From NCBI GenBank assembly GCA_031552535.1, contig JAVBMJ010000056.1, positions 1 to 45,464 of the forward strand: a DNA stretch of 45,464 nucleotides. The letters are read 5' to 3'. Below, one piece after another: positions 1 through 7,848 of this stretch; the first letter of the stretch is position 1, and every line of letters begins with the position of its first letter. A program made the position numbers and the translations under genes. The notes beneath the pieces are model-generated. The model saw only the letters and a program-made list of their open reading frames with translations, searched no databases and was not told where the DNA came from. This DNA is from JAVBMJ01 sp031552535. Lineage in GTDB: Bacteria > Bacteroidota > Bacteroidia > Bacteroidales > Rikenellaceae.

Positions 1-188
1 GTAGGTAATAAGCTGGTTTTGCGAGGCTTATACACTCTGATGCGTTCTTTGCCCAAAAAAGTAAATTTCGAGAGATAGTTATTCAAATCCACCTCAAACT
101 CTTTGGACAAAGCTTCGAATTCGGCGATTTCCAAACCTGTCAAACTCAAAAACTGTTGCGGATTACGCTTTATCTTCCTGTATTTCAA
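1..188 (-). CDS. IS5-type transposase, N-terminal part only (cut by window edge)
   Basis: The minus strand carries an open frame of about 62 residues running off the left edge. It begins LKYRKIKRNPQQFLSLTGL and continues with an EFEALSKEFEVDLNNYL stretch and a GKERIRVYKPRK stretch. This is the look of the helix-turn-helix (HTH_Tnp_4) N-terminus that precedes a DDE_Tnp_4 catalytic domain in Bacteroidota IS5-like transposases; the catalytic part is outside the window. The first in-frame stop upstream is at 213-215 and there is no ATG, so TTG at 186-188 is the best start (family members commonly begin M-K-Y). The element end lies just downstream of the tadA stop, around 245-262. Family assignment rests on pattern memory and is moderate. 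Confidence 0.55.
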   Translation of the reverse strand, partial: MKYRKIKRNPQQFLSLTGLEIAEFEALSKEFEVDLNNYLSKFTFLGKERIRVYKPRKTSLLP

Positions 189-201
189 ATCGCTTTTAAT
201 G

Positions 202-209
202 CAAATGTA
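202..209 (-). promoter_or_regulatory. Possible -7 box for the transposase
   Basis: The minus strand reads TACATTTG, a match to the Bacteroidota -7 consensus TAnnTTTG, 13 bases before the proposed TTG start. The resulting leader would be very short. No clear -33 TTG was found. Confidence 0.3.
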
Positions 210-270
210 GTGCTAAAATCGGGAAACTGAAAATTAATGGATATAAACTCTAGTTTCTAAAACACGCATC

Positions 271-717
271 TTAGCGCAGCTTTTCGAAAAAACGCTTCAT
301 CAATCCACCACACTCGTCAGCCATAACTCCCTGTGTTACTTTGGTTTTCGGGTGCAATACACGCCCCGTGACAGTGGAGTATCCCCGCTTGGGATCCGCA
401 GCGCCGTAGACCACGCGCGCCACCTGTGTCCAGTGGCATGCCCCGCCACACATAATACAAGGCTCGACGGTTACATACAAAATGCAGTCCACAAGGTATT
501 TGCCTCCTAAAGTCCCTGCCGCCGCCGTCAACGCCTGCATCTCGGCGTGAGCCGTGGCGTCCGACAGCGTTTCGGTAAGATTATGCCCGCGGCCGACGAT
601 CATACCGCCGCTTACGACCACCGCCCCTATCGGAACCTCTCCTTTGGAAAACGCTTTCTCGGCTTCGGAAATTGCCTGGCGCATAAAAAAAATGTCCCTC
701 TCTTCCGTTTCGTCCAT
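271..717 (-). CDS. tadA: tRNA-specific adenosine deaminase TadA
   Basis: 148-residue cytidine/deoxycytidylate-deaminase-fold enzyme that converts A34 to inosine in the tRNA anticodon, letting one tRNA read several codons; cytoplasmic. The zinc site is complete: H57-A-E59 (HAEMQAL) with E59 as the proton shuttle, and P86-C87-I-M-C90. The length is normal for bacterial TadA (about 150-165). The ATG at 717 is 51 bases from the divergent aspS start, so the two genes share a short promoter region. Downstream, an IS end begins about 10-25 bases after the stop codon, so the insertion left the gene intact. Confidence 0.93.
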   Translation of the reverse strand: MDETEERDIFFMRQAISEAEKAFSKGEVPIGAVVVSGGMIVGRGHNLTETLSDATAHAEMQALTAAAGTLGGKYLVDCILYVTVEPCIMCGGACHWTQVARVVYGAADPKRGYSTVTGRVLHPKTKVTQGVMADECGGLMKRFFEKLR

Positions 718-725
718 AAAATATG

Positions 726-733
726 TACCTTTG
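726..733 (+). promoter_or_regulatory. -7 box of aspS promoter
   Basis: TACCTTTG fits TAnnTTTG and lies 36 bases before the aspS ATG, in the short gap between the divergent tadA and aspS genes. No convincing TTG -33 block was seen. Confidence 0.5.
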
Positions 734-751
734 GTGCCTCGATTCAGACAA

Positions 752-759
752 CAAAAATA
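752..759 (-). promoter_or_regulatory. -7 box of tadA promoter
   Basis: The minus strand reads TATTTTTG, matching TAnnTTTG, 35 bases before the tadA ATG. It overlaps the leader of the divergent aspS transcript. Confidence 0.45.
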
Positions 760-768
760 CTAAATAAT

Positions 769-2517
769 ATGTACCGTACGCATACTTGCGGAGAAGTCCG
801 CATCGAACACGCAGGACAGACGATAACACTTGCCGGATGGGTGCAGAAGATACGTAATCTCGGCTCGATGGTCTTCATCGACCTGCGCGACCGTTACGGC
901 ACGACGCAGCTCGTCGTCGAAGAGCACTCGGCGGAACAGATCCGGAAAACGGCTGAGGATCTGGGGCGCGAATTCGTGGTGCGTGCCACGGGGCGCGTCG
1001 TAGAGCGGCAGTCGAAAAACCCGAAGATGCCTACGGGCGATGTCGAGGTGGTCGTCGGGCAGCTCGAAGTGTTGAGCGCGTCCGACACTCCGCCGTTCAC
1101 TATCGAAGAGCACAGTGACGGGGGCGACGAACTGCGCATGCACTACCGTTACCTCGACCTGCGCCGGGGCCCACTGCAGCGGGCGATGATCCTGCGCCAC
1201 AAGATGGCCCAGAGCGTCAGGCGTTTTCTCGACGGCGAAGGTTTCCTTGAGATAGAAACTCCTTACCTTATAAAATCCACGCCAGAGGGCGCACGCGACT
1301 TCGTGGTGCCGTCGCGCATGAACCAGGGACAGTTCTACGCTTTGCCACAGTCGCCGCAGACCTTCAAGCAGTTGCTGATGGTGGCCGGCTACGACCGCTA
1401 TTTCCAGATCGTGCGCTGTTTCCGCGACGAGGATCTCAGGGCCGACCGCCAGCCGGAATTCACACAGATCGACTGCGAGATGGCTTTCGTCGAGCAGGAG
1501 GACGTGCTGTCGACGTTCGAGCGCATGGCCAGGTTCATGTTCAGCGAGACGCTGGGCGTGGAGTTCGAGGGGCAGTTCCCGAGAATGACCTATGCCGAGG
1601 CGATGGAGCGATACGGATCGGATAAACCCGACGTACGTTTCGGGATGACCTTCAACGATGTCACCGCCACGATGCAGGGCCACGGATTCGGGGTGTTCGA
1701 CTCGGCGGAGTATGTGGGAGCAATCGTCGCTCCGGGATGCGCCTCCTACACCCGCAAGCAGCTCGACGAGCTGACCGACTATGTGCGCCGTCCGCAGATC
1801 GGCGCCAAGGGGATGGTCTACGCACGCGTGGAGGCGGGCGGCGCGGTAAAATCGAGCGTCGACAAATTCTATACACCCGAATCTCTGACGGCACTCGCTA
1901 CGGCGTGCGGCGCCGCGGAGGGCGACCTTATACTGATGCTGTCGGGCGACAAGCGACCGACGTTGTCGGCCCTCAGCGAGTTGCGCCTTGAGATGGGTTC
2001 TCGCCTCGGGTTGAGGGACCGCTCGAAATTCGCGCCGCTGTGGGTCGTCGACTTCCCGTTGCTGGAGTGGGACGACGAGACGGCGCGTTTTTACGCCATG
2101 CACCATCCGTTCACCTCGCCCAAGCCCGAAGACGTGGCGCTGCTGTCGGGCGATCCGGGACGGGTGCGTGCCAATGCTTACGACTTTGTGGTCAACGGCG
2201 TCGAGATCGGAGGCGGGTCGATCCGTATCCACGACCCGGCATTGCAGAGCCGCATGTTCGAGGTGCTGGGATTCACTCCCGGCGAAGCCGAGCGCCAGTT
2301 TGGGTTCCTTACCGGCGCATTCCGCTACGGGGCACCGCCACACGGAGGCATAGCCTTCGGTTTCGACCGCTTCTGCTCGCTATTCGGCGGTGTCGACTCC
2401 ATACGAGACTACATAGCATTCCCAAAAAACAACTCGGGCCGCGACATGATGATCGACGCCCCCGCAGCTATCGCCATGGAGCAGTTGAAGGAGTTGGGCC
2501 TCGAAATCAAGGGGTAA
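769..2517 (+). CDS. aspS: Aspartyl-tRNA synthetase
   Basis: 582-residue class IIb synthetase that charges tRNA-Asp. The start at ATG 769 (MYRTHTCGEVRIEHAGQ) is chosen over the longer open frame because it follows the promoter and matches the family N-terminus. Visible in order are an OB-fold anticodon-binding domain (LAGWVQKIRNLGSMVFIDLRDR, about residues 20-45), class II motif 1/2 region (SPQTFKQLLMVAGYDRYFQI then RCFRDEDLRADRQPEFTQID), a bacterial GAD insertion domain in the middle, and motif 3 near the end (GIAFGFDRF). The length is typical of bacterial AspRS (about 580-590). A strong hairpin terminator follows at 2594. Confidence 0.96.
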   Translation: MYRTHTCGEVRIEHAGQTITLAGWVQKIRNLGSMVFIDLRDRYGTTQLVVEEHSAEQIRKTAEDLGREFVVRATGRVVERQSKNPKMPTGDVEVVVGQLEVLSASDTPPFTIEEHSDGGDELRMHYRYLDLRRGPLQRAMILRHKMAQSVRRFLDGEGFLEIETPYLIKSTPEGARDFVVPSRMNQGQFYALPQSPQTFKQLLMVAGYDRYFQIVRCFRDEDLRADRQPEFTQIDCEMAFVEQEDVLSTFERMARFMFSETLGVEFEGQFPRMTYAEAMERYGSDKPDVRFGMTFNDVTATMQGHGFGVFDSAEYVGAIVAPGCASYTRKQLDELTDYVRRPQIGAKGMVYARVEAGGAVKSSVDKFYTPESLTALATACGAAEGDLILMLSGDKRPTLSALSELRLEMGSRLGLRDRSKFAPLWVVDFPLLEWDDETARFYAMHHPFTSPKPEDVALLSGDPGRVRANAYDFVVNGVEIGGGSIRIHDPALQSRMFEVLGFTPGEAERQFGFLTGAFRYGAPPHGGIAFGFDRFCSLFGGVDSIRDYIAFPKNNSGRDMMIDAPAAIAMEQLKELGLEIKG

Positions 2518-2593
2518 AGTAACGGACTCCGGAGGCGGAATAGGGGGTCAGAGAAGGGAAGCCAGGCCCGCAGGCATGTACAGCATATCAAAC

Positions 2594-2632
2594 CGGCCGC
2601 TTTAGCAATCAGTTGCTAAAGCGGTCGCTTTT
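2594..2632 (+). terminator. Rho-independent terminator of aspS
   Basis: A 15-bp stem (2594-2608 with 2613-2627, one G-T pair) around a 4-base loop is followed by TTTT. It lies 77 bases after the aspS stop. Confidence 0.8.
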
Positions 2633-2704
2633 GTTAAGGCAATGATGCAAGATCCGTCCGGATTTGCATCATTATTTTGCTGACGAATATGCGTTAGGGC
2701 CAGA

Positions 2705-2869
2705 TAGGGCGTGTTAGCATAAACGGTTACGCCCGCTTTCGGCACTCTTTTCGCCCCCTGCTTCCCCGCGTTTTCTTGAGATATTCCCGATATTCCTTCA
2801 AAAACGCGGCTCGCAGGGAGTAAAAACAGCACCAAAATCGAACATAACCGTTTGTGCTAACACGCCCTA
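2705..2869. mobile_element. MITE-like element with 23-bp terminal inverted repeats
   Basis: The terminal repeats GGGCGTGTTAGCATAAACGG... (2707-2729) and its complement (2845-2867) match over 23 bases with one mismatch. They enclose about 115 bases without a credible gene, and TA dinucleotides lie directly outside both ends (2705-2706 and 2868-2869), as expected for a TA target duplication. This is the structure of a non-autonomous element; no transposase with these ends is in the window. Confidence 0.65.
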
Positions 2870-3345
2870 ATGTCAAGAGGCGCTGTGTATCCCAAGACCT
2901 GGTGTTGCCTGTCTTTTTCGGATCAAAGTAAGACCGGGAGACGCAGGTGCATCCGTCAGTCAAAACCGGGGGCCTGCCGGGAGTGTAAATTTGGGGTGGT
3001 GGAACAATCGCTCTAAGCAAAGTCTTGTCAAAAGGCGCTGTGAAAATTGTAGAGGCCATAACCTTTCCACGCAAACTAAAGTCAAAAGGCGCTGTGCGTC
3101 CGGCCCTCCGCCGGGGGTGGCTTCGGGTAGACATACTTGCGGTGCAAGTCTGAAAATTGTAGAGGCCATAACCTTTCCACGCAAACTAAAGTCAAAAGGC
3201 GCCGTGCGTCCGCGGTGTGTTAACAGCCGGCGGTCGAAGCGGTCAGAGCAAAGTAATATCAAAAGATGCGATGCATCTCAAGAGGCGCGGGTGCGGCCGG
3301 CAGTCAGAGCAAAGTAATGTCAGAAGACGCGATGCGTCCGGTGCG
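2870..3345. repeat. Degenerate direct-repeat array, non-coding
   Basis: The gap between aspS and the U32 gene holds several degenerate copies of a short unit resembling GTCAAAAGGCGCTGTG (near 2872, 3027, 3081, 3191, 3265, 3317), often preceded by GCAAAGTAAT. A longer 62-base unit is directly repeated at 3041-3102 and 3151-3212 with one mismatch, at a 110-base period. Open frames across it are repetitive in themselves and have no family likeness, so I treat the region as non-coding. Confidence 0.7.
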
Positions 3346-3363
3346 TCCGATGCATCCGGGAGG

Positions 3364-4623
3364 TCAATCCTGGCGGTGTTCTTCGGCGGTGTCGACCATT
3401 TTGTAGAGTTTATCGCCGCGCCGCACGGTTTCAGGCACTTTCAGGGAGCAGTATTGTCCCTGGATGGCTTGTGTGGCCGGTTTTTCGTCGACATGTATTT
3501 CCGCGGCGCTTCCTTCGACGACACCTGTGGTTTCGCCCGTTACTACGATTTCGTCGCCTGTTTCCAGCGGCGAGGCTTCGACGAGGACTTCGGCCACCGA
3601 TATTTTTTTGAAGAAATTGGTCACTTTTCCCACGTACACTTTCCGCCGTGTCGCCGACGAGCCGTAGTGTTGGCTCAGTTCCACGCCGGCGGTTGCGGCG
3701 TAATATCCGCCCCAGAACCCGCGGTTGAACACCGTGGCGAGGCGTTCCTCCCAATTGCCGCACTTTTCCCGGGTGTATTCTCCGGCTATCACGGCCTCCA
3801 CCGCTTCGCGGTAGCACTCCGTGGTTCGTTTCACATACTCGGCCGAACGCGCCCGCCCCTCGATCTTAAGCACCCGCACCCCGGCTTCGAGGAAGCGGTC
3901 GACGAATCCTATCGTACACAGGTCTTTGGGCGAGAGCAGGTAGCGGTTCTCCATTGCGATCTCTTCGCCCGTTTCGCGGTCGCTCAGTATGTACGAGCGG
4001 CGGCATATCTGGCGGCACGCGCCGCGGTTTGCCGAACATTTCTCCCCGTGCAGGCTCAGGCAGCATTTTCCCGACACCGACATGCATAGCGCCCCGTGGG
4101 CGAACATCTCTATGCGCACCTGCCTGCCCGAAGGCCCCCTCAGGTCGTCTTCGACGATACGGCGGTGGATTGCCGCCACGCGGTCGAGCGTCAACTCGCG
4201 GGCCAGCACCACAACGTCGGCCCACGACGAGTAGAACCGCAGCGTCTCGTAGTTGCTCACGTTGAGTTGGGTGGAGATATGCACCCCGATGCCAGCCTCC
4301 CTGGCATAAAGGATCGCAGCCTGGTCGGAAGCTATAACCGCGTCGACCCCTTCGCGCGCAGCCCGGTCCACGATGCGCCGCATCGTGTCGAGTTCGTCGT
4401 CATAGAGCACGCTGTTGACGGTAAGATAGCTCTTTACCCCGCGCTCTTTAGTGATCGACACGATCCGGGCCAGATCGTCGAGCGTGAAGTTGGCCGCCGA
4501 TTGCAGGCGCATGTTCAATCCCCCGGCACCGAAATACACGGCGTCGGCGCCCGCACCGATGGCTGCCATCAGGGATTCGTAGCTCCCTGCCGGAGCCATT
4601 ATCTCTATGTCGTTGCGTTTCAA
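3364..4623 (-). CDS. trhP: Peptidase U32-family protein, TrhP/YegQ-like tRNA hydroxylation factor
   Basis: 419-residue U32 protein. The family signature is present at about residues 172-190 (EMFAHGALCMSVSGKCCLS), followed by C196, C203 and C207, giving the cysteine set that in studied U32 proteins binds an iron-sulfur cluster. The KIEGRARS motif (253-260) and the length fit the YegQ/TrhP branch, known to make 5-hydroxyuridine at tRNA position 34 using prephenate, rather than the longer RlhA or the shorter UbiU/UbiV. Assignment within U32 is by length and motif only. It lies 126 bases after a polyprenyl synthase on the same strand, and the gap contains two 17-bp direct repeats. An older annotation would be 'collagenase-like protease', which is probably misleading. 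Confidence 0.82.
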   Translation of the reverse strand: MKRNDIEIMAPAGSYESLMAAIGAGADAVYFGAGGLNMRLQSAANFTLDDLARIVSITKERGVKSYLTVNSVLYDDELDTMRRIVDRAAREGVDAVIASDQAAILYAREAGIGVHISTQLNVSNYETLRFYSSWADVVVLARELTLDRVAAIHRRIVEDDLRGPSGRQVRIEMFAHGALCMSVSGKCCLSLHGEKCSANRGACRQICRRSYILSDRETGEEIAMENRYLLSPKDLCTIGFVDRFLEAGVRVLKIEGRARSAEYVKRTTECYREAVEAVIAGEYTREKCGNWEERLATVFNRGFWGGYYAATAGVELSQHYGSSATRRKVYVGKVTNFFKKISVAEVLVEASPLETGDEIVVTGETTGVVEGSAAEIHVDEKPATQAIQGQYCSLKVPETVRRGDKLYKMVDTAEEHRQD

Positions 4624-4665
4624 TTGTTTCGAATAATTTATGGGAATTAAAGGCTGAAAAACTTC

Positions 4666-4723
4666 AATTTAGGCAGACTCTTGGAGGCTATCTATTTTCC
4701 TGAGGAAATTTAGGCAGACTCTT
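4666..4723. repeat. Pair of 17-bp direct repeats upstream of the U32 gene
   Basis: AATTTAGGCAGACTCTT occurs exactly at 4666-4682 and 4707-4723, 41 bases apart. The pair lies between the polyprenyl synthase stop and the U32 start. It could be an operator or a small duplication; nothing in the sequence decides. Confidence 0.6.
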
Positions 4724-4749
4724 AATCACCCGCCTTCTCTTGCGACCTG

Positions 4750-5733
4750 TTATCTTACCCTGTCGATAAGGGTGGCGGCCAGTTCCCTGAGCGGCGCCGA
4801 ACGCTCCGGAGCCACCGAAAGCGCGTCGAGCGCCCCGACTGCCAGCGAATGGTGCTCCGCTATCGCTTCGAGCGCCGCCTCGCGGACCCCGAGCGAATCG
4901 TAAATCTCCCTCACACGCGTGACCAGCTCTTCCACGGGGAACTCCCGTTGCTCCATAAGGCGTTGCAGCTCGCGTTTCACCACGGGCGAAGCCATATTGA
5001 GGGCGGTGATCAGTAGAAAGGTCTTTTTCCGTTCGACAATGTCGCCTCCGACCTCTTTGCCCAGGAGCTGAGCGTCGCCGTAGGTGTCCAGCAAATCGTC
5101 CTGCAACTGGAACGCCTGCCCGAGGTGTGTCGCAAAACGCTCCACCGCCCCGCAATCCTCCTCCGACGCCCCTCCCGCTATGGCCCCCATCCTGGCGGCG
5201 GCGGCAATCAACGAAGCCGTCTTCAGGTAGGTCATCTCAAGATAGCGCTCCAACGGCACCTCGGTTTCGTCCTCGAAATCCATGTCGTATTGCTGCCCTT
5301 CACACACTTGCGCCGCCGCCCGGTTGAATGCCGCCAGCAATGCCGGCAGGTGTTGCGGCAGCGACCTCTCCAGCACCCTGTATGCCCAGATCAGCATCAC
5401 GTCACCCGACAGTATGGCCACGTTCAACCCCCAGCGGCTGTATACCGAAGGGCGTCCGCGCCGCGTGGGAGCGTTGTCCATAATGTCGTCGTGCAGCAGT
5501 GTGTAGTTGTGGAATATCTCGACAGCCGCCGCCGCCGGCATTGCCGCCTGAAGGTCGTTGCCAAACACCGAGCAGCACGTCATAAGCAACCGCGGCCGGA
5601 GCCTTTTGCCGCTTCCTTCGAGCGCATACGCCAACGGAGCGTATAAATTTTGCGGTTCTGCCGGAAATTCAAGTGCCGCAAGGTATTCCTCGAACATCTG
5701 TGCCGGCTTATCGTTTAAGACCATTTGTCGCAT
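4750..5733 (-). CDS. Polyprenyl (farnesyl/geranylgeranyl-type) diphosphate synthase
   Basis: 327-residue all-alpha trans-prenyl transferase that condenses isopentenyl diphosphate with allylic diphosphates; cytoplasmic, feeding quinone or other isoprenoid synthesis. Both Mg-binding aspartate motifs are present: LLHDDIMD (D82, D83, D86) and LQDDLLD (D212, D213, D216), plus the GSGKRLRP substrate loop near residue 40. The first motif is DDxxD without the two-residue insert seen in typical bacterial FPP synthases, and the fifth residue before it is tyrosine, which suggests a fairly short product, but chain length cannot be fixed. The longer frame starts at a TTG that lies inside the -7 box, so ATG 5733 (or 5724) is the likelier start. 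Confidence 0.88.
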   Translation of the reverse strand: MRQMVLNDKPAQMFEEYLAALEFPAEPQNLYAPLAYALEGSGKRLRPRLLMTCCSVFGNDLQAAMPAAAAVEIFHNYTLLHDDIMDNAPTRRGRPSVYSRWGLNVAILSGDVMLIWAYRVLERSLPQHLPALLAAFNRAAAQVCEGQQYDMDFEDETEVPLERYLEMTYLKTASLIAAAARMGAIAGGASEEDCGAVERFATHLGQAFQLQDDLLDTYGDAQLLGKEVGGDIVERKKTFLLITALNMASPVVKRELQRLMEQREFPVEELVTRVREIYDSLGVREAALEAIAEHHSLAVGALDALSVAPERSAPLRELAATLIDRVR

Positions 5734-5745
5734 GTAATATTTACG

Positions 5746-5753
5746 CAAAGATA
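5746..5753 (-). promoter_or_regulatory. -7 box of the polyprenyl synthase promoter
   Basis: The minus strand reads TATCTTTG, an exact TAnnTTTG match, 12 bases before ATG 5733. Its position argues against the upstream TTG start. Confidence 0.5.
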
Positions 5754-5760
5754 GGCCTTA

Positions 5761-5793
5761 TTTTGTTAACCGCTAAAAAATATCTACCTTTAC
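5761..5793 (+). promoter_or_regulatory. Promoter of the ROK kinase gene
   Basis: TTTTG at 5761-5765 and TACCTTTA at 5785-5792 are spaced 19 bases apart, close to the Bacteroidota -33/-7 arrangement. It is divergent from the polyprenyl synthase promoter. Confidence 0.5.
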
Positions 5794-5847
5794 AAGGTTA
5801 ACGGTATCTGAAAACGTTGGGAAAACACTAAACTCTTACGACCTGTC

Positions 5848-6825
5848 ATGAGGAAATTAGCTATAGGAATCGACATCGGAGGCACCAACACGGCTTACGG
5901 CCTGGTGGACCACAATGGTGAAATGCACGGCGAGGCCGTGGTATCGACACGGGCATATCCCGACTTCGACCAATATCTCGAAGAGTTGTACATCGGCGTC
6001 CAGTCGCTTGTCAAGCAGATGGAGGGCCGGTGTGAGATCGTCGGAATAGGCATCGGCGCACCCAACGCCAACCATTTCAACGGCACGATAGAGAATGCGG
6101 CCAACCTTGCCTGGCGCGGTGTGATACCGGTGGTCGAGAAGTTCCGCCGCTATTTCCCGTCGATACCGGTGATAATCACCAACGACGCCAAAGCCGCGGC
6201 GGTGGGCGAGATGATCTACGGCGGAGCCAAGGGCATGAAGGATTTCATCGTGATAACGCTTGGGACAGGTCTGGGCAGCGGCTTTGTCTCAAACGGAAAG
6301 ATCATCTACGGGCACGACAGCTTTGCCGGCGAGTTGGGACACGTGATCGTCAACCGTACGGGACGTGTGTGCGGTTGCGGACGCAAGGGGTGTCTCGAAA
6401 CATACGTTTCGGCTACCGGCATCAAGCGCACGGTGTTCAAGCTTCTGGCCGACCACACCGAGGCGAGCGAGTTCCGTTCGATCAGCTTCAACGACCTCAC
6501 TGCCGAGATGATCACACGGGCTGCGCTGAACGAGGATCCACTGGCCATAGAGGCATACGAATATACGGGCATGCTGCTGGGCCAGGCACTGGCCGACGCC
6601 GTGACGATCACCAGTCCCGAAGCCATTTTCCTGTTTGGCGGCCTTGCCAAGGCGGGGAAATACCTGTTCGAGCCCACCAAAAAATATATGGAGATGCATA
6701 TGCTCTCCAATTTCCGCAACAAGGTGAAACTGTTGCCATCGGGCATCGACGGTAAGAACGCAGCAATACTTGGGGCTTCGGCGCTCGTGTGGCAGGAGTT
6801 GGACCGCAACGGTGCCGAAGTGTGA
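5848..6825 (+). CDS. ROK-family sugar kinase, probable glucokinase
   Basis: 325-residue ROK protein expected to phosphorylate a hexose such as glucose with ATP in the cytoplasm. The phosphate-binding loop GIDIGGTN is at residues 7-14 and the catalytic aspartate is in TNDAKAAAVGE (N112, D113). The zinc site ExGH (E162, H165) with C175-G-C177-x4-C182 is complete. There is no N-terminal DNA-binding helix-turn-helix, so it is an enzyme rather than a NagC/XylR-type repressor. It has its own promoter and stands alone on the plus strand. Substrate specificity is inferred from the family. Confidence 0.88.
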   Translation: MRKLAIGIDIGGTNTAYGLVDHNGEMHGEAVVSTRAYPDFDQYLEELYIGVQSLVKQMEGRCEIVGIGIGAPNANHFNGTIENAANLAWRGVIPVVEKFRRYFPSIPVIITNDAKAAAVGEMIYGGAKGMKDFIVITLGTGLGSGFVSNGKIIYGHDSFAGELGHVIVNRTGRVCGCGRKGCLETYVSATGIKRTVFKLLADHTEASEFRSISFNDLTAEMITRAALNEDPLAIEAYEYTGMLLGQALADAVTITSPEAIFLFGGLAKAGKYLFEPTKKYMEMHMLSNFRNKVKLLPSGIDGKNAAILGASALVWQELDRNGAEV

Positions 6826-6865
6826 CAGTCCGGCTGTAGCCGGGATTTCCGGGAGCGTGCCGGCA

Positions 6866-6896
6866 CATCGCCGGGTCATCGCCTGCCCGGCCGATG
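6866..6896 (+). terminator. Possible terminator after the ROK kinase gene
   Basis: CATCGCCGGG pairs with CCCGGCCGATG (one bulge) around a 10-base loop, followed by GAAAAATG rather than a T-run, so termination strength is uncertain. Confidence 0.35.
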
Positions 6897-6904
6897 GAAA
6901 AATG

Positions 6905-6934
6905 TTGCCGGTGCAACGTTACGGCGTACTTTCG
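6905..6934 (+). promoter_or_regulatory. Possible promoter of the 7.05-kb lipoprotein gene
   Basis: TTG at 6905-6907 and TACTTTCG at 6927-6934 are spaced 19 bases apart. The -33 element lies in a small palindrome (GTTGCCGGTGCAAC). The -7 box has one mismatch to TAnnTTTG. Confidence 0.35.
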
Positions 6935-7052
6935 CATCTACCGTCATAGATGCCGGCTATGTGGAATATCCGTGGCCGTGGTTGGCTACGGCATGAAATA
7001 CGTGGACGCATATTGCCGGCGAGTTCACCGGACAAGTGTTAAACAGATGTTT

Positions 7053-7694
7053 ATGAGGAAACTATTTTTCATCCTCATCCTTCCGGCTCTGTTGCTGGCT
7101 GGATGCGACAAAGGTCCCACGGGGGAGGAGTATGGTAATTTCATTTCGACCAACGCCCTCGACGGTACATACGAGGATCATTTTTTCAGGATGAGGATCG
7201 AGCAGACAGGCGTCAATGCCGGTACGATACTCGATTACACAGGGAAGGTTGATTTCAAGATTCTTACAGCAGGAAAGGAGACCCGTTTCTCTGCAACATT
7301 TGCAGTGCCAGATAAGGAGTTTTCGATCCCGGTCGACGAAGTCCGTATAATTCCGGTCAGGATAAAAGACCGGTATATCGAGCCCGGAGAAGATATGGGT
7401 CAATGCTTGCTGGATGGCTATGTGTTCGTGACCAAGTTCGGGATCAACTACCAGGATATCAATGCGTTTTATCTTGGTAAAGATATAAAGGTGGCTCCGC
7501 GCAGCGTCGACCTGATGACCTATGTCCCCAATCAAAGCAAATGGAGCGGCGCTCAGGGCATGATCGATGGGCGGGAAGGGTTCTATATTTCGTTCGGGGC
7601 TTACGTTTATGACCTCGATCCGGAGATAGAACGCCATTATATGACGGTTGAGGTATCTTCTGTGGGTCTTGTACCCTGGGGGGGACCGTTGTAG
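7053..7694 (+). CDS. Hypothetical lipoprotein
   Basis: 213-residue predicted lipoprotein. The signal peptide MRKLFFILILPALLLAGC ends in a clear lipobox (LLAGC, C18), so the mature protein should be lipid-anchored outside the inner membrane. The rest looks like a beta-rich globular domain (alternating hydrophobic stretches such as FSIPVDEVRIIPVRI) with no motif I recognise. An ATG two codons upstream (7047) is an alternative start. A much shorter lipoprotein fragment with a similar N-terminus (MKKFF...GC) follows at 7747, suggesting a tandem pair in which the second copy was broken. No function is proposed. Confidence 0.75.
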   Translation: MRKLFFILILPALLLAGCDKGPTGEEYGNFISTNALDGTYEDHFFRMRIEQTGVNAGTILDYTGKVDFKILTAGKETRFSATFAVPDKEFSIPVDEVRIIPVRIKDRYIEPGEDMGQCLLDGYVFVTKFGINYQDINAFYLGKDIKVAPRSVDLMTYVPNQSKWSGAQGMIDGREGFYISFGAYVYDLDPEIERHYMTVEVSSVGLVPWGGPL

Positions 7695-7746
7695 GCCGGG
7701 TTGGTGGAAATTGGATATGCTATAGTTTGTCGGTGGGATTTGCTTT

Positions 7747-7848
7747 ATGAAGAAATTTTTCCGCAGTCTTGTGCTCATGTCTTTATTTATGGCGCCGGGA
7801 TGCGGCAAAAGGACTGAAGAGGAGTTGGATCCGCTCCCGAGGGTGTAA
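7747..7848 (+). pseudogene. Lipoprotein gene truncated after 33 codons by a palindromic element
   Basis: ATG 7747 starts a signal peptide with lipobox-like MAPGC (C19) and a short polar mature segment (GKRTEEELDPLP). The frame then enters the palindrome at 7839 and stops within it at TAA 7846-7848. The remaining product is 33 residues, too short for a normal lipoprotein, and no continuation of the reading frame was found past the palindrome, so the 3' part is probably lost. It follows a full-length lipoprotein gene with a similar N-terminus. Confidence 0.55.

Noticed and set aside
547..768. N-terminal extension of aspS back to 547
   Set aside because: The extension overlaps tadA on the other strand and lies upstream of the -7 box; the family N-terminus begins at ATG 769.
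760..2343. 527-codon minus-strand frame across aspS
   Set aside because: It is an antisense shadow of a high-GC gene, rich in His/Arg/Val with no domain; the plus frame is an unmistakable AspRS.
2602..3262. Minus-strand open frames of 77-135 codons in the aspS-U32 gap
   Set aside because: They lie in the MITE and repeat array, translate to internally repeated low-quality peptides (for example two copies of RGKVMASTIF in different frames), and lack starts with ribosome sites.
2870..3345. CRISPR array
   Set aside because: The repeated units differ in length and spacing, spacers are not uniform, and no cas genes are present.
3364..4623. Secreted collagenase-type protease
   Set aside because: It has no signal peptide, and the U32 cysteine set with KIEGR points to an Fe-S RNA-modification protein.
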